From Streptomyces sp. NBC_00390 (lineage in GTDB: Bacteria; Actinomycetota; Actinomycetes; Streptomycetales; Streptomycetaceae), in NCBI RefSeq assembly GCF_036057275.1, contig NZ_CP107945.1:2790001-2854000 (forward strand): DNA of 64,000 nucleotides, read 5' to 3'. The position numbers and the translations under genes were made by a program. Positions 43,188-52,377 of this stretch are shown piece after piece (within the stretch, counting starts at the first letter, position 1; each line of letters begins with the position of its first letter). Under the pieces are notes generated by a model, which had not been told where the DNA came from, made no database searches, and saw only the letters and a program-made list of their open reading frames with translations.

Positions 43188-44123
43188 ATGACAACCGTGT
43201 CCGAACGCGACGTGCAGCTGCTCCGCGACGCACTCGGCCCGCTCCGGGACCGTGAGCAGGTCGCCGCGCGCCTGCTCGAATCCTCCGCCAAGCACTCCTT
43301 CGACCCCGACAAGGAACTCGACTGGGACTCCCCGCTCGAGGAGGGCAAGTGGTTCTGGCCGCCGGAGCTGCTCTCCCTCTACGACACGCCCCTCTGGCAC
43401 AGGATGTCCGAGGAGCAGCGCCTGGAGCTGTCGCGTCACGAGTCCGCCTCGCTCGCCTCGCTCGGCATCTGGTTCGAGATCATCCTGATGCAGCTGCTGG
43501 TACGCCACATCTACGACAAGCCCCTGACCAGCAATCATGTCCGCTATGCGCTCACCGAGATCGCCGACGAGTGCCGACACTCGATGATGTTCGCCCGGAT
43601 GATCCAGAAGGGCGGCGCCCCGGCGTACCAGGTGCCGCGCGTCTACCACAACCTCGCACGCGTCCTGAAGACGATATCCACCACTCCCGGATCGTTCGCG
43701 GCGACACTGCTCGGCGAGGAGATCCTCGACTGGATGCAGCGCCTCACCTTCCCGGACGAGCGGGTGCAGACACTGGTGCGCGGCGTCACCCGTATCCACG
43801 TGGTGGAGGAGGCGCGCCATGTGCGGTACGCCCGCGAGGAGCTGCGCCGCCAGATGGTGACCGCGCCGCGGTGGGAGCAGGAGCTCACCCGGATCAGCTG
43901 CGGTGAGGCGGCGCGTGTCTTCTCCGTCTGCTTCGTCAACCCGAAGGTGTACGACAACATCGGCCTGGACCGCCGCGAGGCGGTCGCCCAGGTCAGGGCG
44001 AGCGGGCACCGGCGCGAGGTGATGCAGTCCGGGGCCAAGCGCCTGACCGACTTCCTGGACGACATCGGGGTGCTGCGGGGGCCCGGCCGTAAGCTCTGGA
44101 AGAGCTCCGGGCTCCTTGCCTGA
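43188..44123 (+). CDS. AurF-type diiron oxygenase
   Basis: 311 residues, the p-aminobenzoate N-oxygenase (AurF) family, non-haem diiron enzymes of amine oxidation. Iron ligands: Glu in WFEIILMQLLVRHIYD, ExxxxH in TEIADECRHSMMFARMI, Glu in ATLLGEEILDWMQR and VVEEARHVRYAREEL. Start ATG 43188 fits the family N-terminus. The TetR gene follows 105 bases downstream, and the ferritin-like gene is divergent. Whether it oxidises an arylamine or a lipid-like substrate is unknown. Confidence 0.88.
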   Translation: MTTVSERDVQLLRDALGPLRDREQVAARLLESSAKHSFDPDKELDWDSPLEEGKWFWPPELLSLYDTPLWHRMSEEQRLELSRHESASLASLGIWFEIILMQLLVRHIYDKPLTSNHVRYALTEIADECRHSMMFARMIQKGGAPAYQVPRVYHNLARVLKTISTTPGSFAATLLGEEILDWMQRLTFPDERVQTLVRGVTRIHVVEEARHVRYAREELRRQMVTAPRWEQELTRISCGEAARVFSVCFVNPKVYDNIGLDRREAVAQVRASGHRREVMQSGAKRLTDFLDDIGVLRGPGRKLWKSSGLLA

Positions 44124-44228
44124 GCAACGCGTCACCGGATGGACCACCGCGCGGCCCTCCGGGCGGGCCGCCGGACGCATCATCGGAGAAAAGTACGGAT
44201 GCCGGCCCGCGCGGTTACGCTGCGAAGC

Positions 44229-44957
44229 ATGACCAGTCCCGCTCCCGCGACCCGCGCGTACCGACGGCTCAGCGTCGAGGAGCGCCGCACGCAACTGCTC
44301 GCTGCGGCGCTCACGCTCTTCGCGCACCGGCCGCCGGAGGAGGTCTCCCTCGACGATGTGGCGGAGGCGGCCGGGGTGTCCCGGCCGCTCGTCTACCGCT
44401 ATTTCCCCGGCGGCAAGCAGCAGCTGTACGAGACGGCGCTGCGCTCCGCCGCCGACCAGCTGGAGAGCCGGTTCGCAGAGCCGTCGGCCGGGCCCCCCAC
44501 CGAGCGGCTCTCGCGCGTCCTGGACCGCTATCTCGCGTTCGTCGACGAGCACGACGCGGGGTTCAGCGCGCTGCTGCGCGGCGGGAGCGTCGCCGAGACC
44601 TCCCGTACGAGCACGATCGTCGACGAGGTGCGCAGGGCCGCGGCCGACCAGATACTCGTCCACCTCGGCGTCGCGGCCCCCGGATCCCGGCTGCGGATGA
44701 TGGTGCGCACCTGGATCGCGGCCGTCGAGGCGGCGTCCCTGATCTGGCTGGACGAGGGCAAGCAGCCGCCCACCGACGAGTTGCGGGACTGGCTCATCGA
44801 CCATCTGATCGCGCTGCTGGCGGCCACCGCCGCGACCGACGAGGAGACGGCGGGGATCATCACGGGCCTGATGGCGCAGGAGAGCGCGGACGGTCCTGTG
44901 GGCCTGCTCGCCCGGAGGCTGGGGCCAGTGCTGGGCGACAGCACGGGGCTGCTGTGA
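44229..44957 (+). CDS. TetR-family repressor
   Basis: 242 residues. Helix-turn-helix RRTQLLAAALTLFAHRPPEEVSLDDVAEAAGVSRPLVYRYFPGGKQQLYETAL (about 20-72), then an all-helical ligand domain. It lies in line with the AurF-like gene and is a candidate regulator of both diiron genes. No ribosome site is clear; start chosen at ATG 44229 as the family N-terminus. Confidence 0.9.
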   Translation: MTSPAPATRAYRRLSVEERRTQLLAAALTLFAHRPPEEVSLDDVAEAAGVSRPLVYRYFPGGKQQLYETALRSAADQLESRFAEPSAGPPTERLSRVLDRYLAFVDEHDAGFSALLRGGSVAETSRTSTIVDEVRRAAADQILVHLGVAAPGSRLRMMVRTWIAAVEAASLIWLDEGKQPPTDELRDWLIDHLIALLAATAATDEETAGIITGLMAQESADGPVGLLARRLGPVLGDSTGLL

Positions 44958-44990
44958 CGCCGGCCCGGTGAAGGCTGTGACACTGGAGCG

Positions 44991-45272
44991 GTGAAGAGCG
45001 AGAACACCCCCTTCGAAGGCGGACCGCTGGACGGGCGGGTGCTGCCGGTGATGGCCGGCCCGACCGGCCACCCGCCGAAGTGGTACCAGGTCCCGGTGCC
45101 GCAGGACGACGGCTCCCCGCCCGTCGTGTACGCGTACAAGCGCGTGCCCTTCGGCTACACCAAGCGGCTCGGGCTGCAGCGCGGCTGGAAGTACGTGTAC
45201 GCGCCAGAGGGCGTGGAGCGCCGCGAGCTCAAGTGGCCCTGGTCGAAACCGAAGTCGCAGCCACCGGGGTAG
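44991..45272 (+). CDS. Small protein with EGGPLDGR motif, function unknown
   Basis: 93 residues from GTG 44991. ENTPFEGGPLDGRVLPVMAG is an N-terminal motif shared with many short bacterial and phage proteins. Then WYQVPVPQDDGSPPVVYAYKRVPFGYTKRLGLQRGWKYVYAPEG, and a basic end. A soluble beta-rich fold is likely. No function is known to me. Confidence 0.65.
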   Translation: MKSENTPFEGGPLDGRVLPVMAGPTGHPPKWYQVPVPQDDGSPPVVYAYKRVPFGYTKRLGLQRGWKYVYAPEGVERRELKWPWSKPKSQPPG

Positions 45273-45346
45273 GGACCGCGCCTCGCGGTGGCGTCCGGCG
45301 CCGAATTAGGATCACGGTCGACCGTGCCACCAGGGGGGAGCTTCGC

Positions 45347-48112
45347 ATGGAGCCGCTGCAGCAGGACGATCCGCGCCGGATCGGGGCGTACACCACGCTG
45401 GCACGACTGCGGGAGTCGGCGAGCGCCGTGCACTACCTGGCGTCCGGCGCCGCTTCCGGATCAGGCTCCGACTCCCCTGCCGGCTCCGACTCCCGTTCCG
45501 GCTCGGGTGATACGGCTGTCGTCGTCTCGGCCGCGCGCCCGGAGCTGGCCGCCGTGCCCGCCTTCCGGCGGCGTTTCGCGGCGGAGGCCAGGACGGCGGA
45601 ACGGCTGGCCGGAGGCTGGGTGCCCGAGCCGCTCGCGATGGCCACGGCCACGGACGGGCAGGAGCTGTGGACCGCGAGCGCGTACGTCCCGGCGCTGACG
45701 TTGCGCGAGGCGATCGCGCTCACCGGTCCGCTGCCCGAGCGGACGGTACGGATACTGGGCGCAGGGCTGGCCGAGACCCTGTCCCGGGTGCACGCGACAG
45801 GCACGGTGCTGCACGGTCTCGCACCGGACACGGTGCTGCTGACGGCGGACGGGCCGCGGCTCGCCGCGTACGGCGCGCTGGGCGCGGCGGCGGTCGCCCA
45901 GGCCCGTCCCGGCGGACAACTGTCCGTACAGCTCGGATATCTGACACCGGAGCAGGCGACAGGAGCGGAACCCGGCCCGGCGTCGGACATCTTCGTCCTC
46001 GGCCTGCTGCTGGCCTACGCGGCGACGGGCACGGCACCGCTGGCGGATGCGGCAGGCATCGCGCACGGCGAACCCGAACTCGGCGCCGTTCCTGACGAGT
46101 TGCGCCCTCTGACCGCCCGCTGCCTGTCCAAGTCGCCTGAGGACCGCCCGACGGCGGGCACGGTGGCGGCGGATCTGGCCCTGGAGGGCGCGGCGGCTCT
46201 GGCCCGCGGAGGCTGGCTGCCCCAGCCGCTGTCGGCCGCGCTGGCTGCCCAGGCGGCACAGGCGGATGCGCTGCGATCGGGCGGTGCGGGCGCAACCGGT
46301 GGCACGCAGCACGGCCCCCTCGGCTCGGGCGGGCCCGAAAACAGCGGCACGCTGCCCACGGCCTCGCTCGTCCCGGCGCCGGGCCGGACATCGCCCGGCC
46401 CCGGCACGGCGGCGGGGCCGTTCGTCGCAGATGACGCGCCTCCGGCCGGGCCGGTCAGCGGCAACGCGCCGGCGTACGGCGCAGCGGGCCAGGACGCCCA
46501 CCCGCACGGCAACAGCGCCGGCCACCCCACGACCACCGACACCACGGCTTCGGCACACACCGCACCCGGTCCTGCCGCGCCCGGCCAGGCCCACCCCACC
46601 GGAGCGGCCCGGGCTCCCTTCCCGGCGCAAGGCCGGAACGCACTCCCGGCCGCGCCTGCTGCCGGCGGCCACGGCTTCGGCGGCGCCGCCGGAGGCGTCA
46701 CGGACCCCGCGACCCTCGTCGTGCGGCGCGCCGCGGGTCCGCCCTCGGTTCCGCCGGCGCCGCCGAGCCTGCCGGGTGGGGTCCCCGGGGTCCTCCCGCC
46801 GTCCCGGCGTGGGCTCCTTGTAGCCGTGGCAGCCGGCGTCAGCGGGCTCGTCGTCGGCGGAGGCGGCGTGTACGCCGTCGCCGGCGGGGACGACAAGGCC
46901 GCGCCCGCCCCGCAGCCGCCCGCACACCGGCGTACCCGGATGGCCGGGCTGGCGCCCGAGCCGGCCTGGCGGTACGAGCATCCCGAGGAGCCTGCCGGGG
47001 CCACCGTGTGGCGCGACCGGGTGCTGCTGCTGACCGACGGCAAGCAGGCCACGGGTGTGGATCTGCGCACGGGCCGGCGGCTCTGGGCCATGCCCGAGGC
47101 TGCCTCGGGCTCCCGCGCGGTGCCGGTCGACGACCGGCTCTGTCTCGTCCAGGCCGGGGACGAACTCCTGTGGATCGCCGCGCAGGACGGGAAGGTCGCC
47201 CACAAGGTCGCCGAGCGCACCTTCGCCGAGCCCGGCGAGAGCCTGGCCGTCGAGGGTGTGATCGGTGCGGACGGCACCAGCGTCTGGCTGACGGGCCATG
47301 TCTCCAGGACCGTCGAGCGGAAGGTCAAGAAGCGCAAGAAGAAGGTCACCGTCCGGGAGGCGTACGTCATCGCCTACGACGCCGCCGCCCGCAAGCAGTT
47401 GTGGCGCGCCCGCGTACCGGAGGGGAAGGCCCCGCACCGACCCCGCTACGAACTGGTCGCCGCACGCGCCGACAGCATCCTCGTACGGCAGGACGGCCGC
47501 TCCCTCACCCCGGCCCAGTCCAAGCGAGCCAAGGGCGGGTCCGTCCTGCTCGGCTTCGACCGCGCCACCGGCAAGGCCCTCAAGTCCGTCACACTCACCG
47601 GGGTCGGCCCGACGGCCGCCGTCGCCGGTGACACCGGCGGCAAGCTGTTCGGTGCCGCGGGCGGCGAGCTGCATGCGTACGACAGCGGCAACGGCAAGCG
47701 GCTGTGGCGCGTGCCCGCCGCGAAAACGCCGGGCGAGAAGGGTGTGTTCGCCTACGGTACGGCCACGGTGCGCGGCCCCGCCCTGTACGCCGCCAACCGC
47801 TACCAGGAGGTGCGCGCCGTCGACGTCGCGACGGGACGGGCACTGTGGAGCCGGTCCACCGAGACGCCAGCCTGGCGCGAGATCCCGCAGACCACGCTGA
47901 GCCTCAGCGGCCGCACCGTGTTCGCCGGGGATGCCGTGGCGCTCACCGCCTTCGCGGCGCGCGACGGCCGGCGGCTGTGGAAGTTCCAGGAGGCCGGTAC
48001 GCGGGACGCGGAGAACCCGCAGGCCGCGCCCCGTTATGTACCGCTGGCCGGCGGCGAGGACCGGATCGTCGTACGGCGGGGCCGGACGTTCTACTCGCTT
48101 CCCGTGGACTGA
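45347..48112 (+). CDS. Pseudokinase with C-terminal PQQ-type beta-propeller
   Basis: 921 residues from ATG 45347 (GGGGGGAG ribosome site). Residues 10-290 have a Ser/Thr-kinase fold without catalysis: no Lys in VVVSAARPEL, HRD is LHGLAPDTVLL, DFG is AAYG. About 300-480 is an Ala/Pro/Gly linker; a membrane helix RRGLLVAVAAGVSGLVVGGG follows (about 485-507). The rest is a PQQ-repeat propeller facing outside (VDLRTGRRLWAM, AYDAAARKQLWRA, LHAYDSGNGKRLWRV, VDVATGRALWS). A sensor scaffold rather than an enzyme is likely. Confidence 0.85.
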   Translation: MEPLQQDDPRRIGAYTTLARLRESASAVHYLASGAASGSGSDSPAGSDSRSGSGDTAVVVSAARPELAAVPAFRRRFAAEARTAERLAGGWVPEPLAMATATDGQELWTASAYVPALTLREAIALTGPLPERTVRILGAGLAETLSRVHATGTVLHGLAPDTVLLTADGPRLAAYGALGAAAVAQARPGGQLSVQLGYLTPEQATGAEPGPASDIFVLGLLLAYAATGTAPLADAAGIAHGEPELGAVPDELRPLTARCLSKSPEDRPTAGTVAADLALEGAAALARGGWLPQPLSAALAAQAAQADALRSGGAGATGGTQHGPLGSGGPENSGTLPTASLVPAPGRTSPGPGTAAGPFVADDAPPAGPVSGNAPAYGAAGQDAHPHGNSAGHPTTTDTTASAHTAPGPAAPGQAHPTGAARAPFPAQGRNALPAAPAAGGHGFGGAAGGVTDPATLVVRRAAGPPSVPPAPPSLPGGVPGVLPPSRRGLLVAVAAGVSGLVVGGGGVYAVAGGDDKAAPAPQPPAHRRTRMAGLAPEPAWRYEHPEEPAGATVWRDRVLLLTDGKQATGVDLRTGRRLWAMPEAASGSRAVPVDDRLCLVQAGDELLWIAAQDGKVAHKVAERTFAEPGESLAVEGVIGADGTSVWLTGHVSRTVERKVKKRKKKVTVREAYVIAYDAAARKQLWRARVPEGKAPHRPRYELVAARADSILVRQDGRSLTPAQSKRAKGGSVLLGFDRATGKALKSVTLTGVGPTAAVAGDTGGKLFGAAGGELHAYDSGNGKRLWRVPAAKTPGEKGVFAYGTATVRGPALYAANRYQEVRAVDVATGRALWSRSTETPAWREIPQTTLSLSGRTVFAGDAVALTAFAARDGRRLWKFQEAGTRDAENPQAAPRYVPLAGGEDRIVVRRGRTFYSLPVD

Positions 48113-48234
48113 CGAACCCTCAGACGAGTGACCACGTTGCGCTGAACCGACCACCCGCCGCGCCCGCGCGGCGGCGCGCCCGCATGCTCTGGCCGTGAGG
48201 GTGGACGGCCCACCTCACCACGGGAGGTGACGAG

Positions 48235-49539
48235 GTGTCAGGCATCGTGAGCGGCAGGCTGATCCGTACGGTGTGCACGGCGGCGCTCGTCGCGGTCACG
48301 GCGATCGCCGCCGGGCCCGCGTCCGCCGAACCGTCCGACGAGCCATCCCCGGACGTCACGGCGGAAGCGGCGGAAGCCGCCGGGCCCGTGAAGCCCGCAA
48401 AGCCCACCAGCTCTGCCGACCCCGCCAAGCCCGCGGCGCCCGCCGGCCCTGCCCACGGGGCCCCCGCGCTCTCCACCGTCTCGGGCATGCTCACCCGGCT
48501 CCAGGACCTGTACCGCCGCGCCGAACAGGCCGGCGAGGCAGTCAACGCCGCCGAGCAGGCCCTCACGAAGCAGCGCGCCGAAGCGGCGCACCTCGGCCGC
48601 GCACTCACCGACGCCCGGACCGCCTTCGACGACAGCCGCAGCGCCGCGGGGCAACTCGCCCGCGAGCAGTACCGGGGGCACTCCGACCTGTCCTCCTACC
48701 TCCGGCTCCTCCTCGCCCGTGACCCGCAGAGCGCCCTCGACCAGGGCCATCTCATCGAACGGGCGGCAAACAGCCGGCTGGCCACCATGACCCGGCTTCA
48801 GGCCGGCGCCCGGCGGGCGGACATGCTCGCGACCGCCGCGCGCAAGGCGCTCGACAAGGAACTGCTCCTCGCGGCCCGGCACAGGCAGGCCTATGGAACG
48901 GCCGCCGCCCGGCTGAAGGCGGTCGAGGAGATGCTCGCCTCCCTGTCCGCCGCCGACATCGCCGCCCTGTCCGCCAAGGAGGAGTCCGACACCGCCGAGG
49001 CGCAGGAGAAGCTGCTGGCCACCGGCCTGCTGGACGCCGAACACGCGCCGTCCGCGCAGGGCAGCGCGGCAATGAAGTACGCCGTACAGCAGATCGGCAA
49101 GCCGTACGTCTCGGGGGCGGAGGGCCCGGACACGTACGACGGCTCGGGCCTCACCTCACAGGCGTGGGCCAGGGCCGGACGCAAGATCCCCCGCACCAGC
49201 CAGGAGCAGTGGGCGGAGCTGCCCAAGGTGCCGCTGCAGTCGCTTCGCCCCGGCGACCTGGTGGTCTACTTCCCCGAGGCCACCCACGTGGCCGTCTATC
49301 TGGGCAACGGCACGGTGATCCACGCCCCGCGCCCCGGCGGCCGTGTGAAGGCCTCCCCCATCGCGGCGAACCCGCTGCTGGGTGCGGTCCGCCCTGACCC
49401 GGCCGGCCGGGCGCTCGCGTCCTACGCCCCGCCCAAGCTGCCGGACGGCGCGACGACCGGCCCGGACAAGGGCCTCGACACCGGGGCCCGCAAGGAGCAG
49501 GATGCGGACGGGCAGACGGTCGGGCAAGCGAAGGAGTAG
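48235..49539 (+). CDS. Secreted NlpC/P60 (C40) protein lacking the catalytic Cys
   Basis: 434 residues from GTG 48235, GGGAGGT ribosome site. Signal peptide, Ala/Pro linker, a long coiled coil (about 75-265), then the NlpC/P60 domain. The nucleophile motif, normally YDCSGLT, reads YDGSGLT (Gly303, codon GGC; TGC would give Cys). His351 (THVAVYLG) and His363 (VIHAPRPG) are kept. It may bind peptidoglycan without cutting, or regulate an active hydrolase. A short hydrophilic tail ends the protein. Confidence 0.85.
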   Translation: MSGIVSGRLIRTVCTAALVAVTAIAAGPASAEPSDEPSPDVTAEAAEAAGPVKPAKPTSSADPAKPAAPAGPAHGAPALSTVSGMLTRLQDLYRRAEQAGEAVNAAEQALTKQRAEAAHLGRALTDARTAFDDSRSAAGQLAREQYRGHSDLSSYLRLLLARDPQSALDQGHLIERAANSRLATMTRLQAGARRADMLATAARKALDKELLLAARHRQAYGTAAARLKAVEEMLASLSAADIAALSAKEESDTAEAQEKLLATGLLDAEHAPSAQGSAAMKYAVQQIGKPYVSGAEGPDTYDGSGLTSQAWARAGRKIPRTSQEQWAELPKVPLQSLRPGDLVVYFPEATHVAVYLGNGTVIHAPRPGGRVKASPIAANPLLGAVRPDPAGRALASYAPPKLPDGATTGPDKGLDTGARKEQDADGQTVGQAKE

Positions 49540-49563
49540 AGGCGTCCGCGCGGCGGACGCCTC
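49539..49563. terminator. Bidirectional terminator
   Basis: Perfect 11-bp stem GAGGCGTCCGC / GCGGACGCCTC with a three-base loop between the two converging genes. Confidence 0.8.
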
Positions 49564-49575
49564 CACCCATTCCCC

Positions 49576-50820
49576 TCAGGCGCGCGGAGCGTCCGCGACC
49601 TCCGCGAGGTACGCGCCCGTCCTGTCGGGGTCGTAGAAGAAGTCCTCGAAGTCCGCCGGGTTGTTGAACCCGTTCGCGAACCGGTCGGCGACCGGCTGCA
49701 GCTGACCGGCCGCGCCGATCAGCTGCAGCACGTGCTCCGGCGGGACGCCGAGCATCGCGTTGGTCCACTTGGTGGCGTGCTGCGCCGTGTCCCAGTACCG
49801 GTCGAACGTGGCCTGCATCCAGGTTTCGTCGAACGGCTTGTCGCCCCGCTCGACGATCGACGCCAGATACGAAGCAGCGCACTTGGACGCCGAGTTGGAG
49901 CCCTGACCGGTGATCGGGTCGTTGGCGACGACGACATCGGCGACGCCGAGGACCAGACCTCCGCCGGGGAGCCGGCCGATGGGGTTGCGGACGGTGGGGG
50001 CGTACCGGCCGGCGAGCGTACCGCCCGCGTCGGTCAGCTCGACCCTGGTGGCCCGTGCGTACTCCCACGGCGTGAACTTCTCCATGAGTTCAAGCGTCAG
50101 GGAGAGATGCTCGGCCGGGTCCTTGACGCCCTGGAAGACGTCGAGCGGGCCACCCGGAATGCCCTCCCAGAACAGGATGTCCGCGCGGCCGGACGTGGTG
50201 AGGGTCGGCATCACGAACAGCTCGCCGACACCCGGAACGAGATTGCAGCGCACGGCGTCGAACTCGGGGTGCTCGGGACGCGGGCCGAGCCCGTGGACGT
50301 AGGAGACGGCAAGGGCGCGCTGCGGCTCGGAGTACGGGGAGCGGGACGCGTCCCGGCCGAACATCGAGACCAGTTCGCCCTTGCCGGCCGAGACCAGCAC
50401 CAGGTCGTACGTACGGGAGAAGAAGTCCAGGTCGGACACGGCCGCGCCGTGGATGACGAGCTGACCGCCGCGCTGGGCGAAGGTCTCCATCCAGCCGGCC
50501 ATCTTCACGCGCTGGTCCACGGACTGCGCGTAGCCGTCCAGCTTGCCGACCCAGTCGATGGCGCGCGCCGCGTCGGGGGCGGCGACGGAGACGCCGACGC
50601 CCTCGATCCTCGGAGCCCGGGTCTCCCAGAAGTTGATGCCGAGATCGCGCTCGTGCTGGAGCGCGGTGTGGAACATGCACTGCGTGGACATGACTCGGCC
50701 GGACCGGATCTCGTCCGCCGTGCGGTTGGACATCAGCGTGACCTCGTAGCCTTGCGACTGCAGGCCGAGGGCGAGCTGGAGGCCGGACTGCCCGGCGCCG
50801 ACTACGAGAATCTTCCGCAT
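49576..50820 (-). CDS. StyA-like flavoprotein monooxygenase
   Basis: 414 residues. FAD motif ILVVGAGQSGLQLALGL at the N-terminus, and the GD-like motif VLGVADVVVANDPITGQGSNSASKCA. The whole length matches styrene monooxygenase StyA and relatives, which need reduced FAD from a separate reductase (none in the window). It follows cvnD by 24 bases and is probably in the conservon operon, as some conservons carry an oxidoreductase or P450 as the fifth gene. Substrate unknown. Confidence 0.88.
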   Translation of the reverse strand: MRKILVVGAGQSGLQLALGLQSQGYEVTLMSNRTADEIRSGRVMSTQCMFHTALQHERDLGINFWETRAPRIEGVGVSVAAPDAARAIDWVGKLDGYAQSVDQRVKMAGWMETFAQRGGQLVIHGAAVSDLDFFSRTYDLVLVSAGKGELVSMFGRDASRSPYSEPQRALAVSYVHGLGPRPEHPEFDAVRCNLVPGVGELFVMPTLTTSGRADILFWEGIPGGPLDVFQGVKDPAEHLSLTLELMEKFTPWEYARATRVELTDAGGTLAGRYAPTVRNPIGRLPGGGLVLGVADVVVANDPITGQGSNSASKCAASYLASIVERGDKPFDETWMQATFDRYWDTAQHATKWTNAMLGVPPEHVLQLIGAAGQLQPVADRFANGFNNPADFEDFFYDPDRTGAYLAEVADAPRA

Positions 50821-50844
50821 GGCTGGTGCTCTTTCGTCGATCAG

Positions 50845-51507
50845 CTATTCGGGGGTGGCTTCGAGGGCGCGGGCGAGGAGCGCGAGGAGCGCCTCGATCA
50901 CCGCGATCCGGCTACGGGCATCCATGATCACCACGGGTACGTGCGGCGGCACGGTCAGCGCCTCCCGTACGTCCCCGGCCTCGTATGCGGTCGTTCCCTC
51001 GAAGTGGTTGACGGCGACGATGTACGGCAGCCCGCAGCTCTCGAAGTAGTCGAGCGCCGGGAAGCAGTCCGCCAGCCGCCGGGTGTCGGCAAGCACGATC
51101 GCACCGATGGCGCCGCGCGCCAGGTCGTCCCACATGAACCAGAAGCGCTGCTGGCCGGGGGTCCCGAAGACGTACAGCACCAGGTCGTCGTCGAGCGTGA
51201 TCCGGCCGAAGTCCATCGCCACCGTGGTGGTGCGCTTGCCTGGGGTGGCGGTGAGGTCGTCGGTCTCCTCGCCGGCCCGGGTCATCAGCGCTTCGGTCTG
51301 CAGCGGGGTGATCTCGGAGAGGGCGCCGACGAAGGTGGTCTTCCCGACACCGAAGCCGCCCGCGACGATCACCTTGGCCGCGGTGGGAGCTCTGCTGGTG
51401 TCCAACTGCCATGCCTGCAGCTTCTCTTCGAGCTGCGGGACCTCATCGGACAGCGGCTGCGCGATCAGCGTGTCGGTGGCGAGCGTCTCAGAGGCGGCGG
51501 AGTCCAC
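50845..51507 (-). CDS. cvnD: CvnD, Ras-like GTPase of the conservon
   Basis: 220 residues from GTG 51507. P-loop VIVAGGFGVGKTTFVG (Lys56), DxxG-equivalent FGTPGQQRFWFMW, and NHFE in place of NKxD. This is the CvnD/MglA-like group. It overlaps cvnC by 20 bases. In conservons, CvnA-D are thought to form a membrane-associated complex like a G-protein-coupled switch. Confidence 0.93.
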   Translation of the reverse strand: MDSAASETLATDTLIAQPLSDEVPQLEEKLQAWQLDTSRAPTAAKVIVAGGFGVGKTTFVGALSEITPLQTEALMTRAGEETDDLTATPGKRTTTVAMDFGRITLDDDLVLYVFGTPGQQRFWFMWDDLARGAIGAIVLADTRRLADCFPALDYFESCGLPYIVAVNHFEGTTAYEAGDVREALTVPPHVPVVIMDARSRIAVIEALLALLARALEATPE

Positions 51508-51898
51508 CGAGCACCCTTTCGAGGAGCGCACGGTCGGGCTGGCCGGTGCCGTGGCCCGTCCCGAAGACACGGATCTTTCCCTGGTCCGCCAGGTCGCTGA
51601 GCAGCACCCGGACCACGCCGAGGGGCATCTTCAGCAGCGCCGAGATCTCGGCGACCGTACGCATGCGACGGCACAGCTCGACGATCGCCCGCAGCTCGGG
51701 CATGACGCGTGAGAGGGAGCCGGCCGGCAGCTCCTTGCGCTCCGGGGCCGCTTCGAGCGCGGCGACGAACGTCTCGACGAGCAGCACATGGCCGAAACGG
51801 GTGCGGCCGCCGGTGAGCGAGTACGGACGGACCCGGGCGGGCCGATTGCCCGCGCCGCGTACCGGGAGGCTGGGGAAGGGTTCGGCGGCGGTCGTCAC
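51488..51898 (-). CDS. cvnC: CvnC, DUF742 protein
   Basis: 136 residues. VRPYSLTGGRTRF (family opening), TVAEISALLKMPLGVVRVLLSDLADQGKIRV (winged-helix-like) and a Leu-rich end. Start is GTG 51898, which overlaps cvnB by four bases; the 3' end overlaps cvnD. It is the DUF742 member of the conservon and likely bridges CvnB and CvnD. Confidence 0.93.
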   Translation of the reverse strand: MTTAAEPFPSLPVRGAGNRPARVRPYSLTGGRTRFGHVLLVETFVAALEAAPERKELPAGSLSRVMPELRAIVELCRRMRTVAEISALLKMPLGVVRVLLSDLADQGKIRVFGTGHGTGQPDRALLERVLGGLRRL

Positions 51899-52377
51899 TG
51901 GGCGCTCTCCAACGATGTGCGCAGCTCACTGCGGAGTTCGGGGGTGAGAACGTGTCCGGCACGGCCGACGAACAGGGCCATGTGGTACGCCACGACGCTC
52001 ATGTCGCAGTCCGGGGTGGCGTGCACGCCGAGCAGCGAACCGTCGCTGATCGACATCACCAGCACGCTGCTGTCGTCCATTGCGACCATGGTCTGCTTGA
52101 CGCCGCCGCCGTCCATGAGCCCGGCGGCGCCGTGGGTCAGGCTCGCGATGCCGGAGACGACGGTGGCGAGGTCCGCGCTGGAGCCTCTGGGGCTCTGCGG
52201 GCGGTCGGCTGCGACCGGGGCTGCGTTCTGGACGGGGTCCGACGAGAGCAGCAGCAGGCCGTCGGACGAGACGACGGCAACCGAGCGCACTCCTGGCACC
52301 TCCTCCACGAAGTTGCCCAGCAACCAGTGAAGATTGCGGGCTTCGGTGCTCAGGCCGTACGTGCCGGTCGCAGTCAA
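51895..52377 (-). CDS. cvnB: CvnB, roadblock/LC7 protein
   Basis: 160 residues from TTG 52377, overlapping the cvnA stop (TTGA). Roadblock/LC7 domain: LGNFVEEVPGVRSVAVVSSDGLLLLSS...LATVVSGIASLTHGAAGLMDGGGVKQTMVAMDDSSVLVMSISDGSLLGVHA. It is a GAP-like partner of the CvnD GTPase in the MglB manner. Confidence 0.93.
   Translation of the reverse strand: MTATGTYGLSTEARNLHWLLGNFVEEVPGVRSVAVVSSDGLLLLSSDPVQNAAPVAADRPQSPRGSSADLATVVSGIASLTHGAAGLMDGGGVKQTMVAMDDSSVLVMSISDGSLLGVHATPDCDMSVVAYHMALFVGRAGHVLTPELRSELRTSLESAQ

Noticed and set aside
45461..48154. Long minus-strand frame opposite the pseudokinase gene
   Set aside because: Composition is Arg/Gly/Gln-rich as for shadow frames, with no domain; the + strand reading is well supported.
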